Source: Haloarchaeobius amylolyticus (GTDB taxonomy: Archaea > Halobacteriota > Halobacteria > Halobacteriales > Natrialbaceae). From it: a DNA stretch of 64,000 nt. How positions within the stretch are numbered: position 1 is the stretch's first letter; the number at the start of each line of letters is the position of its first letter. Where the stretch lies: contig NZ_JANHDH010000001.1 in the NCBI RefSeq assembly GCF_026616195.1, positions 1-64,000 on the forward strand, in the 5' to 3' direction. A program made the position numbers and the translations under genes. The notes under the pieces were generated by a model. That model did no database searches. It saw only the letters and a program-made list of their open reading frames with translations, and was not told where the DNA came from. Shown here piece after piece: positions 25,462-33,771 of this stretch.

Positions 25462-25863
25462 ATGACCGACGACCACCCACTCGCGACCGTCGAGACGCTC
25501 GCGCTCGTCGCGCTGGGTGGTTTCGCCGGGGCGAACGCCCGGTTCGTCGTCGACCAGGGCCTGTCTGGCCTCCCGACGGGACTGGTCGGCACCCTCGTTG
25601 CCAACGTCTGTGGCTGCGTCCTGCTGGGGTTCGTCCTCTACGAGGAGGTCCACGTCGGCGTCTTCTCCCGCCAGCTCCGGGTCGCAATCGGCACCGGCTT
25701 CCTCTCCTCGTTCACCACCTACAGCACCTTCGCGGTCCAGACCGCGACGAGTGCGCCCCTGCTCGCCCTCGCCAACGTCGGTGCGAACTACGCACTGGGC
25801 TTCGCCGGGGTCGTGATCGGCCGCTGGCTCGCCCTTTCGTTCGCCGCGGAGGTGGATGCCTGA
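25462..25863 (+). CDS. crcB: Fluoride channel subunit 1
   Basis: A 133-residue FluC/CrcB protein with four membrane helices. Family marks: GGFAGANARFVVDQ in helix 1, LVANVCGCVLLGF in helix 2, and SSFTTYSTFAVQT in helix 3, which holds the fluoride-coordinating Phe box. It exports fluoride passively. The stop overlaps the next gene (TGATG), so subunits 1 and 2 probably form a heterodimeric channel. No fluoride riboswitch is visible in the short upstream gap. Confidence 0.92.
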   Translation: MTDDHPLATVETLALVALGGFAGANARFVVDQGLSGLPTGLVGTLVANVCGCVLLGFVLYEEVHVGVFSRQLRVAIGTGFLSSFTTYSTFAVQTATSAPLLALANVGANYALGFAGVVIGRWLALSFAAEVDA

Positions 25864-26231
25864 TGGTAGACGTTGCACCCGCGTATCTGGTCGGGGTCGG
25901 GGGCGCTTTCGGGGCGGTGCTGCGCCACTGGGTGTACACACGCCTCAAGCGCGAGGGCGACCCGGTGCCGCGGGCGACCCTGACGGTGAACGTCCTCGGG
26001 AGCTTCGTCCTCGGGCTGGTGACCTTCGCCGGCGCGGGCGGCGACGTGGCGCTGTTCGTCGGGACCGGTGCGTGTGGCGCCTTCACCACGTTCTCCAGTT
26101 TCGGCTTCGAGACCGTGGACCGGTGGGACTCGGGACAACGGCGGGCGGCGACGTCGAACGCGGTCGGGACCCTGGTGCTGTCGCTGGCTGCGGTCGCGGT
26201 CGGGTGGCTGGTGGCGGGCGTCCTGCCGTGA
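25863..26231 (+). CDS. crcB: Fluoride channel subunit 2
   Basis: A 122-residue second FluC/CrcB protein. Motifs: GGAFGAVLRHWVYTRL, TVNVLGSFVLG and FTTFSSFGFET. The consensus NxxGxFxxG is closer to canonical here than in subunit 1. In heterodimeric Fluc pairs one of the two pores may be degraded; that could apply here. Transcription is from the common promoter near ggttttag, about 25 bases before subunit 1. Confidence 0.92.
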   Translation: MVDVAPAYLVGVGGAFGAVLRHWVYTRLKREGDPVPRATLTVNVLGSFVLGLVTFAGAGGDVALFVGTGACGAFTTFSSFGFETVDRWDSGQRRAATSNAVGTLVLSLAAVAVGWLVAGVLP

Positions 26232-26349
26232 GCCGGCGGCCTGGACTCGACGGGTCGCATCCACGGACGACCCCGACGCTGCACTCGCAAGCCGAAGCCC
26301 CTCCCCTCGGGGAGCCGAAATCCCGGTGACGACGTTCTGGACGCAATCC

Positions 26350-27456
26350 ATGTCCACAGCAGACGACATCCACGACCGGCTGGCAGCGGTATCGACCACG
26401 GACGTCGACGAGCAGCGACTCGTCTCGTTCGCCGTCCGCCCAGGAACACCCATCGGGGAAGCTCGCAGGCGCATCGAGGAGGCCCACACCGAGGCCGAAC
26501 AGCTCGACCGCGACGCGGTCAGCGAGCCCACCCGGGAGGCGCTCGAGGCGACCCGGCACGTCCTCGACGACTACGACGAGACGCCGTCGAACGGCCTCGC
26601 GGTCTACGCGGGCATCGTCGACGGCGACACCGTGATCCACACCTTCGACGACCTCACCGCCCCCGTCTCCGGCGCCACGCTGGAGCGCGACGCGGCGTTC
26701 GACGTCGAGCCCCTCGGGGTCACCACCGACACCGAGACGTACGGCCTGCTCGTCGTCGAACACGGGAAGGCGGCCATCGGCCGGACGGCCGGCGACTCGG
26801 TCGAGCACGTCACCACCATGGAGAGCGACACCACCGAGGACAACCCCATGGAGGGCAGCCTCGAGGACCGCGAGGAGGTGCGACGCGACTTCTTCGAGTC
26901 CGTCGCCGAGCGCGCCGGTGTCGTCCTCATGGACGAGGACCCCGACGACGACTTCCGAGCCGAGGCCGCGCCCGGCGAGCCAGACGCCGACCCCGTCGTG
27001 GGGCTGTTCGTCGGCGGGTCCAGCGTCACCGCGACCGAGTTCCTCGAGCAGGAGTACCTCGACCATCGCCTCCAGGAGCGCGTACTGGCCGACGCCGTCG
27101 CTGTCGGTGAGGCGACCGAGGCCGGCCTCGAAGAACTGGCCGCGAAGACCCACGACCGCCGAGAGGCCACCGAACGCGAGCGAGTCGAGACGCGACTGGA
27201 CCGGCTCTTCGCCGCCCTCGAGAGCGACGAGGCGGCCGTCGTCGGGGAGGAAGGCATCGACGAGGCACTCGAATACGAGGCCGCCGAGACCGTCCTCGCC
27301 GTCGACTCGATGGCCGCGGAGACACGCCGACTCGTGGAGCGCCGGACCGTCGAGCAGGGAGGCGAGTTCGTCGTCGTCCCCGACGAGGCCGACGGGCACG
27401 ACCGGCTCGCCGACGCCGGCGGTGTCGGGGCCATCCTGCGCTTCCCCGTCGAGTAG
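26350..27456 (+). CDS. aRF1/eRF1-like protein lacking the GGQ motif
   Basis: A 368-residue relative of archaeal release factor 1. Recognisable parts: NGLAVYAGIVDGDTVIHTF (end of domain 1), YGLLVVEHGKAAIGRTAG (start of domain 2) and VVGLFVGGSSVTATEFLEQE plus LEYEAAETVLAVDSM (domain 3). Where GGQ is expected (about residues 165-172) it reads NPMEGSLEDREE, and no NIKS-type stop-codon motif is seen. It therefore cannot be the ordinary release factor; a ribosome-rescue or Vms1-like role is possible. ATG at 26350 chosen; upstream in-frame sequence is not coding-like. Confidence 0.75.
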   Translation: MSTADDIHDRLAAVSTTDVDEQRLVSFAVRPGTPIGEARRRIEEAHTEAEQLDRDAVSEPTREALEATRHVLDDYDETPSNGLAVYAGIVDGDTVIHTFDDLTAPVSGATLERDAAFDVEPLGVTTDTETYGLLVVEHGKAAIGRTAGDSVEHVTTMESDTTEDNPMEGSLEDREEVRRDFFESVAERAGVVLMDEDPDDDFRAEAAPGEPDADPVVGLFVGGSSVTATEFLEQEYLDHRLQERVLADAVAVGEATEAGLEELAAKTHDRREATERERVETRLDRLFAALESDEAAVVGEEGIDEALEYEAAETVLAVDSMAAETRRLVERRTVEQGGEFVVVPDEADGHDRLADAGGVGAILRFPVE

Positions 27457-27540
27457 TCGACCCGTCCCCGGGAACCGGCGAACCCGACCAGTATCGACTG
27501 TAACGGTAGAACTTTCATGCACCCTTGCCACCCCACAGGT

Positions 27541-27942
27541 ATGACCTCGCTCGGACTGGTGGTCGCGGAGTTCAACGCGCCCGTCACGGAGCAGATGGAG
27601 GAGGCCGCCCGCGAGGCGGCCGCGTCGGCCGGTGCTGACATCGTCGAGACGGTGTACGTCCCGGGTGCGTACGATTCGCCGCTCGCGGCGGACCGTCTGG
27701 CCCGCCGCGACGACGTGGACGCGGTCGCGGTCCTCGGTGCCATCGTCACCGGCGACACCGACCACGACCAGGTCATCGGGCACGCGACGGCCCAGAAGTT
27801 GACCGACGTGAGCCTGGAGCGGGACAAGCCCGTCACGCTCGGCATCATCGGTCCGGGGATGAGCGCGGCCGAGGCGTACGAACGCGTCGAGAACGCGGAA
27901 TCGGCCGTCGAGGGTGCTGTCAAACTGGTAGAACGACTATGA
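27541..27942 (+). CDS. ribH: 6,7-Dimethyl-8-ribityllumazine synthase
   Basis: A 133-residue lumazine synthase catalysing the penultimate step of riboflavin synthesis. Motifs: VVAEFNAPVT for the substrate site, YVPGAYDSPLAADRL, and VLGAIVTGDTDHDQVIG with the catalytic His. Its last bases overlap the aminotransferase start (ATGA). ATG at 27541 gives the normal N-terminus; the longer frame from 27517 is unlikely. Confidence 0.93.
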   Translation: MTSLGLVVAEFNAPVTEQMEEAAREAAASAGADIVETVYVPGAYDSPLAADRLARRDDVDAVAVLGAIVTGDTDHDQVIGHATAQKLTDVSLERDKPVTLGIIGPGMSAAEAYERVENAESAVEGAVKLVERL

Positions 27943-29090
27943 GCATGGAATTCGCAGACCGCGTAACGAGAGTCGAACCGTCCGCAACCCTGGCCATCTC
28001 GAACAAGGCGTCGGCGCTGGAGGCCGACGGCGTGGACGTGGTGGACCTGAGCGTCGGCGCGCCGGACTTCCCGACGCCGGAGAACATCGTGCAGGCCGCC
28101 GAGGACGCCATGGAAGCCGGCCACACCGGCTACACGTCCTCGAATGGTATCCCGGACCTCAAGGAGGCCATCGTGGAGAAGCTCCACGGCGACGGCCTCG
28201 AACAGTACGGCTCGGAGAACATCATCGTGACCCCGGGCGCCAAGCAGGCGCTGTACGAGGTCATCCAGGCCCTCATCGACGACGGCGACGAGGTCGTCCT
28301 CCTCGACCCGGCGTGGGTGTCCTACGAGGCGATGGTGAAGATGGCCGGCGGCTCGCTGAACCGCGTCGACCTCTCGGATGCGGACTTCCAGCTCGAACCG
28401 GCACTCGACGACCTCGCCGACGCCGTCAGCGACGACACCGAACTCCTCGTCGTGAACTCGCCGTCGAACCCGACCGGCGCGGTCTACTCCGACGCCGCAC
28501 TCGAGGGCGTGCGCGACCTCGCCGTCGAACACGACTTCGCGGTCATCTCCGACGAGATCTACAAGGAGATCACCTACGGCGTCGAGATGACGAGCCTGGG
28601 CACGCTCGAGGGCATGGAAGACCGCACCATCACGGTCAACGGCTTCTCCAAGGCCTACTCGATGACCGGCTGGCGCCTGGGCTACTTCGCCGCCCCCGAG
28701 GAACTCGTCAGCGAGGCGGGCAAGCTCCACAGCCACTCCGTCTCCTGTGCGACGAACTTCGTCCAGCACGCGGGCGTCGAGGCGCTCCGGAACACCGACG
28801 AGGCCGTCGCCGAGATGCGCGACGCCTTCGAGGAGCGCCGCGACCTGCTCGTCGACCTGTTCGCCGAACACGGCGTCGACGTGGCCGTCCCGGACGGCGC
28901 GTTCTACATGATGCTGCCCGTCGATGAAGACGACACCGCGTGGTGCGAGGGGGCCATCGAGGACGCTCACGTCGCCACCGTCCCGGGCAGTGCCTTCGGC
29001 ACGCCGGGCTACGCGCGGCTCTCCTACGCGGCCAGCGAGGAGCGCCTGCGCGAGGGCGTCGAGCGGCTGGCTGACGCCGGCTACCTGTAG
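27939..29090 (+). CDS. Class I/II aminotransferase (aspartate-type)
   Basis: A 383-residue PLP enzyme of fold type I. The PLP-binding lysine is in VNGFSKAYSMTGWRLGY; other marks are VNSPSNPTGAVY and SDEIYKEITYG. The N-terminal region (LSVGAPDFPTPENI) is typical of aspartate/aromatic aminotransferases of subgroup I-gamma. It is coupled to ribH by an ATGA overlap although the pathway link is not obvious. Substrate could be aspartate or aromatic amino acids. Confidence 0.88.
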   Translation: MSMEFADRVTRVEPSATLAISNKASALEADGVDVVDLSVGAPDFPTPENIVQAAEDAMEAGHTGYTSSNGIPDLKEAIVEKLHGDGLEQYGSENIIVTPGAKQALYEVIQALIDDGDEVVLLDPAWVSYEAMVKMAGGSLNRVDLSDADFQLEPALDDLADAVSDDTELLVVNSPSNPTGAVYSDAALEGVRDLAVEHDFAVISDEIYKEITYGVEMTSLGTLEGMEDRTITVNGFSKAYSMTGWRLGYFAAPEELVSEAGKLHSHSVSCATNFVQHAGVEALRNTDEAVAEMRDAFEERRDLLVDLFAEHGVDVAVPDGAFYMMLPVDEDDTAWCEGAIEDAHVATVPGSAFGTPGYARLSYAASEERLREGVERLADAGYL

Positions 29091-29191
29091 GCAGGAATCG
29101 ACCCTCTTCTGAACGTTCTCTCGACCTCGACTCGCCGAGCCGGTGGCTTCTCGGGAAACGTGGGCAGGGCAGGGACAGAATCGGCGGTCGC

Positions 29192-29632
29192 TCAGGTGCG
29201 CTGTTCGAGAATCCGGTCGATGATACGCCCCGTCGAGAGCAGTTCGTCGTCGTAGCGCTTCTCGCGGGCAGAGGCCCGCCGCACCTCGCAGTCGATGCCG
29301 CGGGTCGCCAGGGCGTCGGCGATGGCGGCCTCGTCGTGGTGCTGGTCGTGGCCGAGGACGATGTAGTCGGGGTCGATGCGCTCGATGGGGACGAAGATGT
29401 CCTCGGTGTCGCCGAGGTGCGCCTCCGTCACCATCTCGAACGCGTCGACCATGTCGCGGCGCTGGCGGTCGGGGAGGATGGGTTTCGCCTTGTGGGTCAC
29501 GTTCTCGCGGCGGGCGATGATGACGTGGAGTTCGTCCCCCATCGCCGCCGCCTCGGAGAGGTAGTGGACGTGGCCGGGATGCAGGATGTCGAAGGTGCCC
29601 TGTGCGATGACGGTCGTGGTGTTCCCTGTCAT
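29192..29632 (-). CDS. ribL: FAD synthase, archaeal type
   Basis: A 146-residue cytidylyltransferase-like enzyme that makes FAD from FMN. The catalytic motif is [14 protein letters not shown] (HxGH). It is small and lacks the riboflavin kinase domain of bacterial RibF, as expected for RibL. C-terminal SARE...STGRII fits the second nucleotide-binding motif. Its start is one base from the stop of the JAMM gene, so they share an operon. Confidence 0.92.
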   Translation of the reverse strand: MTGNTTTVIAQGTFDILHPGHVHYLSEAAAMGDELHVIIARRENVTHKAKPILPDRQRRDMVDAFEMVTEAHLGDTEDIFVPIERIDPDYIVLGHDQHHDEAAIADALATRGIDCEVRRASAREKRYDDELLSTGRIIDRILEQRT

Positions 29633-29633
29633 A

Positions 29634-30131
29634 TCAATCTCGCAGTTCCGCGTCGATGTCCGCTTGCGTGAAGTCGAAGAAGGATTCCGGGTCGGGCAGG
29701 TCGACGTCCAGCACCGGGAGGTCGCGTGGCTCGCCCTCCTGGTCGAACGCCCGCCAGTCGCCCTCGCGGTAGGGCGCCCCCATGATGATGTGGGCGGTCC
29801 CCTGCCCGAACGTCGCGAGGTCCGCGTCGCTCGGCCGGAGGACGCCGTTGGGGTGGGAGTGGATGCTCCCGAGTGCGCGCATGTCGTTCGGAATCATGTT
29901 GGAGTCGAGCGTCGCACTCACCGGGTTGGAGGTGGTGCCCGGGATGACGAGCACGTCGGTGACGACGTGGCCGTCCATGTCGAGGCCCAGTTTCCGGGCG
30001 TCGGTCCCCCGGAGCATGCCCATGTACTCGTTCGGGTGGGTGTCCTCCGCGGCCTCCAGCGCGAACTCGATGGTGTCGCGGGCGATGCCCACGACCGCCT
30101 TGCGTCTGAAGAACCGGTCGAACAGTCCCAT
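29634..30131 (-). CDS. JAMM/MPN+ metalloprotease (desampylase-like)
   Basis: A 165-residue JAMM-fold isopeptidase. All zinc-site residues are present: E35 in [10 protein letters not shown]91 and H93 in IHSHPNG, and D104 in SDAD, with the HxHx10D spacing exact. The start at 30131 (MGLFDRFF) matches haloarchaeal members related to HvJAMM1, which cleaves SAMP ubiquitin-like modifiers. The longer frame to 30233 is rejected. Neighbour ribL is unrelated by known function. Confidence 0.88.
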   Translation of the reverse strand: MGLFDRFFRRKAVVGIARDTIEFALEAAEDTHPNEYMGMLRGTDARKLGLDMDGHVVTDVLVIPGTTSNPVSATLDSNMIPNDMRALGSIHSHPNGVLRPSDADLATFGQGTAHIIMGAPYREGDWRAFDQEGEPRDLPVLDVDLPDPESFFDFTQADIDAELRD

Positions 30132-30192
30132 GCCCGACTCTCGCGCCTCGTCGGTGCTAAACGTTCCGAAACCCTCGTTCGTCTTGACAAGC

Positions 30193-30200
30193 GTTATACC
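30193..30200 (+). promoter_or_regulatory. TATA box of the S1/OB/DHH gene
   Basis: gttatacc is centred about 30 bases before the ATG at 30227 and suits a near-leaderless transcript. Confidence 0.5.
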
Positions 30201-30226
30201 CGGTCGTTGCAAACGAACCCGTAACG

Positions 30227-32137
30227 ATGACATCCGACTCTGTCGGCGACGCCGCCGACGACGACGGGGGCGACACCGTCGTGTACGACCTCGCTCCCGA
30301 TTGTACCGTCGAGGACGTCGAGGAGGAGACCCCCTACCTCGCGACCGTCAACGGTATCGTCGAATACGGCGTCTTCGTCGACCTCTCTGATTCGGTCTCC
30401 GGACTCGTCCACGAGTCCAAACTCAGCGGCACCTACGCGGTCGGTGACGAGCTCGTCGTCGAGCTCGAGAACGTCCGCGAGGACGGCGACATGTCCTTCG
30501 AGACCGTCGACCTCGAGGACTTCGTCGTCCAGCCCGTCAGCCACGAGTACCGTCCGACGGCGACCACCGCGCTCGACGCGAGCCTCGGCGAACAGGTCCA
30601 CGTCGAGGGCGTCGTCACGCAGATCAAGCAGACCGGCGGCCCGACCATCTTCCAGGTCCGGGACGCACACGGCGTCGTCCCGGCGGCCGCGTTCGAGTCC
30701 GCCGGCGTCCGGGCCTACCCCGACGTCGCGGTCGACGACGTGGTCCGCGTCACCGGCATCGTCGAGACCCGCGAGGGCACGACCCAGCTCGAGGTCGGGA
30801 GCCTGACCCAGCTCGAGGGCGAGGAGGCCGAGCAGGTCCAGACCCGCCTCGACGACGCGCTCGAGACGTGGGCCGAACCCCACGAGGTCGAGCCACTCGT
30901 CGAGTGGGACGCGTTCGAGAAGCTCCGCGACGACCTCCGCGAGGTCGCCCGCCTGCTGCGAAAGACCGTCATCGAGGGCCGCCCCATCCGCGTCCGCCAC
31001 CACGCCGACGGCGACGGGATGTGCGCCTCCGTGCCGGTCCAGAAGGCCATCGAGCGCTTCATCGCCGAGGTCCACGAGGACCCCGAGGCGCCCCGTCACC
31101 TGTTCAAGCGCCTCCCCTCGAAGGCGCCCTTCTACGAGATGGAGGACGCCACCCGCGACCTGAACTACGCGCTCGAGGACCGCGCGAAGCACGGCCAGAA
31201 GCTCCCGCTCGTCCTCATGCTCGACAACGGGTCGACCGAGGAGGACGTGCCGGCGTACGAGACGCTCGCGCACTACGACATCCCCATCGTCGCGGTCGAC
31301 CACCACCACCCGGACCCCGAGGCCGTCGAACCGCTCCTCTCGGCCCACGTCAACCCGTACACCTACGGCGAGGACTACCGCATCACGACCGGCATGATGT
31401 GCGTCGAACTCGCCCGGATGATCTACCCCGACATGACCGAGGAGATCCGCCACGTGCCCGCCGTCGCGGGCCTCGCGGACCGCTCGAAGGCCGAGGTCAT
31501 GGAGGACTACCTCGACCTCGCCGCCGAGGAGGGCTACGACGAGGACGACCTGCGCGACATCAGCGAGGCGCTGGACTACGTCGCCCACTGGCTGCGCTAC
31601 GACTCCGGCCGCCACCTCATCGACGACGTGCTCAACGTCGCCTGTGACGACCGCGACCGCCACGAGGAACTGGTCGACTTCCTCGCCGGGCGCGCCCGCG
31701 ACGAGGTCGAGGACCAGCTCGACGCGGCGATGCCCCACCTCGAGCACGAGAACCTCGACAACGGCGCACACCTCTACCGCATCGACGTGGAGAACTACGC
31801 CCACCGCTTCACCTACCCCGCACCGGGGAAGACGACGGGCGAGATCCACGACCGCAAGGTCCAGGAGACGGGCGACCCCGTCATCACCATCGGGTACGGG
31901 CCGGACTTCGCCGTCCTGCGCTCCGACGGCGTCCGCCTCGACATCCCGCGGATGGTCACCGAACTCGACGAGGAGATCGTCGGCGGCGGCGTCTCCGGCG
32001 GAGGCCACCTCGTCGTCGGCTCCATCAAGTTCGTGAAGGGCCGGCGCGAGGAGGTCATCGACGCGCTGGTCGAGAAGATGGCCGAGGCCGACATCGACGA
32101 GGACGTCTCCTCCATGTCGGCGCTCTCGGACGACTGA
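30227..32137 (+). CDS. S1-OB-DHH family phosphoesterase (archaeal RecJ-like)
   Basis: A 636-residue protein with an S1 RNA-binding domain (about residues 38-95, GIVEYGVFVDLSDSVSGLVH), an OB fold (about 122-195), and a DHH phosphoesterase core. Catalytic motifs are HHADGDG at 258-264 and VDHHHPD at 357-363; the DHHA1 signature GGGVSGGGH lies near residue 590. It probably degrades single-stranded nucleic acid; the S1 domain hints at RNA. It is long compared with bacterial RecJ-type nucleases of similar core. Confidence 0.88.
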   Translation: MTSDSVGDAADDDGGDTVVYDLAPDCTVEDVEEETPYLATVNGIVEYGVFVDLSDSVSGLVHESKLSGTYAVGDELVVELENVREDGDMSFETVDLEDFVVQPVSHEYRPTATTALDASLGEQVHVEGVVTQIKQTGGPTIFQVRDAHGVVPAAAFESAGVRAYPDVAVDDVVRVTGIVETREGTTQLEVGSLTQLEGEEAEQVQTRLDDALETWAEPHEVEPLVEWDAFEKLRDDLREVARLLRKTVIEGRPIRVRHHADGDGMCASVPVQKAIERFIAEVHEDPEAPRHLFKRLPSKAPFYEMEDATRDLNYALEDRAKHGQKLPLVLMLDNGSTEEDVPAYETLAHYDIPIVAVDHHHPDPEAVEPLLSAHVNPYTYGEDYRITTGMMCVELARMIYPDMTEEIRHVPAVAGLADRSKAEVMEDYLDLAAEEGYDEDDLRDISEALDYVAHWLRYDSGRHLIDDVLNVACDDRDRHEELVDFLAGRARDEVEDQLDAAMPHLEHENLDNGAHLYRIDVENYAHRFTYPAPGKTTGEIHDRKVQETGDPVITIGYGPDFAVLRSDGVRLDIPRMVTELDEEIVGGGVSGGGHLVVGSIKFVKGRREEVIDALVEKMAEADIDEDVSSMSALSDD

Positions 32138-32176
32138 GCGACCGCCTGCGATTCGCTGCTGTTCTCTCGATCTCTC

Positions 32177-33724
32177 CTACCCGACCGTCACCTCGAAGCG
32201 AGCCCCGCCCGCGTCGTTTCCGGTCACGCAGATCTCCCAGTCGTGTGCGTTGACGATCTCCCGGACGATGGCGAGGCCGAAGCCGGTACCGGAGTCGCCG
32301 GTCGTGTAGCCCAGCTCGAACACGGTGTCGCGCTCCGCGGCCGGGATGCCGGGACCGTCGTCCTCGACGAAGAAGCCGTCCGCGGTCGCGCCGATACGCA
32401 CCGTGACCGCGGGCCCGCCGTGTTCGATGCTGTTGCGAAAGAGGTTCTCGAGCAGGCGCTGGAGGCGGTCCGGGTCCGCGACGACGGTCAGGTCGCCGAC
32501 GACCTCGAGGGTGGCGTCGGGCGGCTGGATCGACTCCCACGCCTGCCCGGCCATCGCGGCCAGCGAGACCGCGGTCGGCGAGATGACGGTCCGTCCCTCC
32601 CGGGCGAGCTGGAGGACGTCGTCGATGATGGCGTCCATCCGGCCGAGGGCGCGCTCGACCATGTCGAAGTTCCGGTCCGACGGGTCCTCCCGGGCGAGTG
32701 CCAGCGCGGTCGCGGCCGTCGACAGCGGGTTGCGGAGGTCGTGGGAGACGGCGCTGGCGAACTGCGAGAGCCGCTCGTTCTGGCGTTCGATCTCCTCCTC
32801 CCAGCTGTGCCGGCTGGTCATGTCCTCGATGACGACGACCACCTCCTCGACCACGCCACGGTCGTCGGTCACGGGGGCGGCGTTGACCAGGAGCCAGCGG
32901 TCCCCCTGCGGCGTCGCGAGGCCCAGCTGGCTCCCCCGGACTGGCGACCCGGTCTCGAGGACCCGCGCGACCGGCATCTCGTCCTGTTCGACCGGGTGGC
33001 CCTCGCTGTCGAGGTACTCGAGTCGGCGTTCGTCGTACCCCGTCTCGCGCAGGTCCGCCTCGGCGAGGCCCAGTATCTGGGTCGCCTGCGCGTTCACGTC
33101 GACCACGCGCTTCTCCGGGTCGAACACGACGACGCCGACCGGGCTGGCCTCGATGCGCTCTTCGAGTTCCTCCGCCTGCTCGGCGAGCTCGGCGACGCGC
33201 TCCTTGCGGGCGTAGAGCCCCCCGAGGATGCCGATGGTCGAGACGAGCCGGACCCAGCGCTCGTCGGTCGGTTTCGGTTCACCCGTGAAGAAGACGAGGA
33301 CGGCGATGACCTCGTCGAGGTCCACGATGGGGACGCCGACGGCGGCCTTGAGCCCGGCGTCCTGGGCCGCGGTCGCGCGGATGAAGAACTCCGGGGAGGT
33401 GTCGGAGACGTCGGGGATCCACTCGACCTCGCCGGTGGCCCACACCCGCCCCGGCAGGCCGACCGTGGCCGGGAACGTCGTCTGCTCGGTGACCCGCCGG
33501 AAGGCCGCCACCGCGTCGCCCGACCCGTACCAGACGTCGCTCGGGACGAGTTCGTCGCGGTCGGCATCGACGGTCCACACCTCACCGTACATCCAGGCGG
33601 TCGAGCGACATACGAGCGCGACGGTGTCCGCCAGCGCGGCCTCGAACGAGTCGGCACTCGCGACCGCCTGGGCGACCTCGTGGAGGAGCTCGTAGTTCCC
33701 GACGCTGTTCGTCCCGGTAGACAT
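32177..33724 (-). CDS. Sensor histidine kinase, GAF-PAS type (kinase 1)
   Basis: A 515-residue soluble kinase without membrane segments. Order: GAF domain (about 10-165), PAS domain (about 175-300, EASPVGVVVFDPEKRVVDVN), HisKA with H-box FASAVSHDLRNPLS, and HATPase with N-box LENLFRNSIEHGG, G1 VEDDGPGIP and G2 GTGFGLAIV. It follows its paralogue (kinase 2) by 47 bases on the same strand. No response regulator gene is adjacent. The GAF domain could bind a small ligand or sense redox. Confidence 0.9.
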   Translation of the reverse strand: MSTGTNSVGNYELLHEVAQAVASADSFEAALADTVALVCRSTAWMYGEVWTVDADRDELVPSDVWYGSGDAVAAFRRVTEQTTFPATVGLPGRVWATGEVEWIPDVSDTSPEFFIRATAAQDAGLKAAVGVPIVDLDEVIAVLVFFTGEPKPTDERWVRLVSTIGILGGLYARKERVAELAEQAEELEERIEASPVGVVVFDPEKRVVDVNAQATQILGLAEADLRETGYDERRLEYLDSEGHPVEQDEMPVARVLETGSPVRGSQLGLATPQGDRWLLVNAAPVTDDRGVVEEVVVVIEDMTSRHSWEEEIERQNERLSQFASAVSHDLRNPLSTAATALALAREDPSDRNFDMVERALGRMDAIIDDVLQLAREGRTVISPTAVSLAAMAGQAWESIQPPDATLEVVGDLTVVADPDRLQRLLENLFRNSIEHGGPAVTVRIGATADGFFVEDDGPGIPAAERDTVFELGYTTGDSGTGFGLAIVREIVNAHDWEICVTGNDAGGARFEVTVG

Positions 33725-33771
33725 AGTCGTAGAGACGGGGGCCACGGGCTTGGCGTGTTCGGGCCGGGTCG

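Noticed and set aside
26301..26314. Palindrome ctcccctcggggag before the aRF1-like gene as a regulatory hairpin.
   Set aside because: Short, low-complexity GC palindrome of a kind expected by chance at this base composition.
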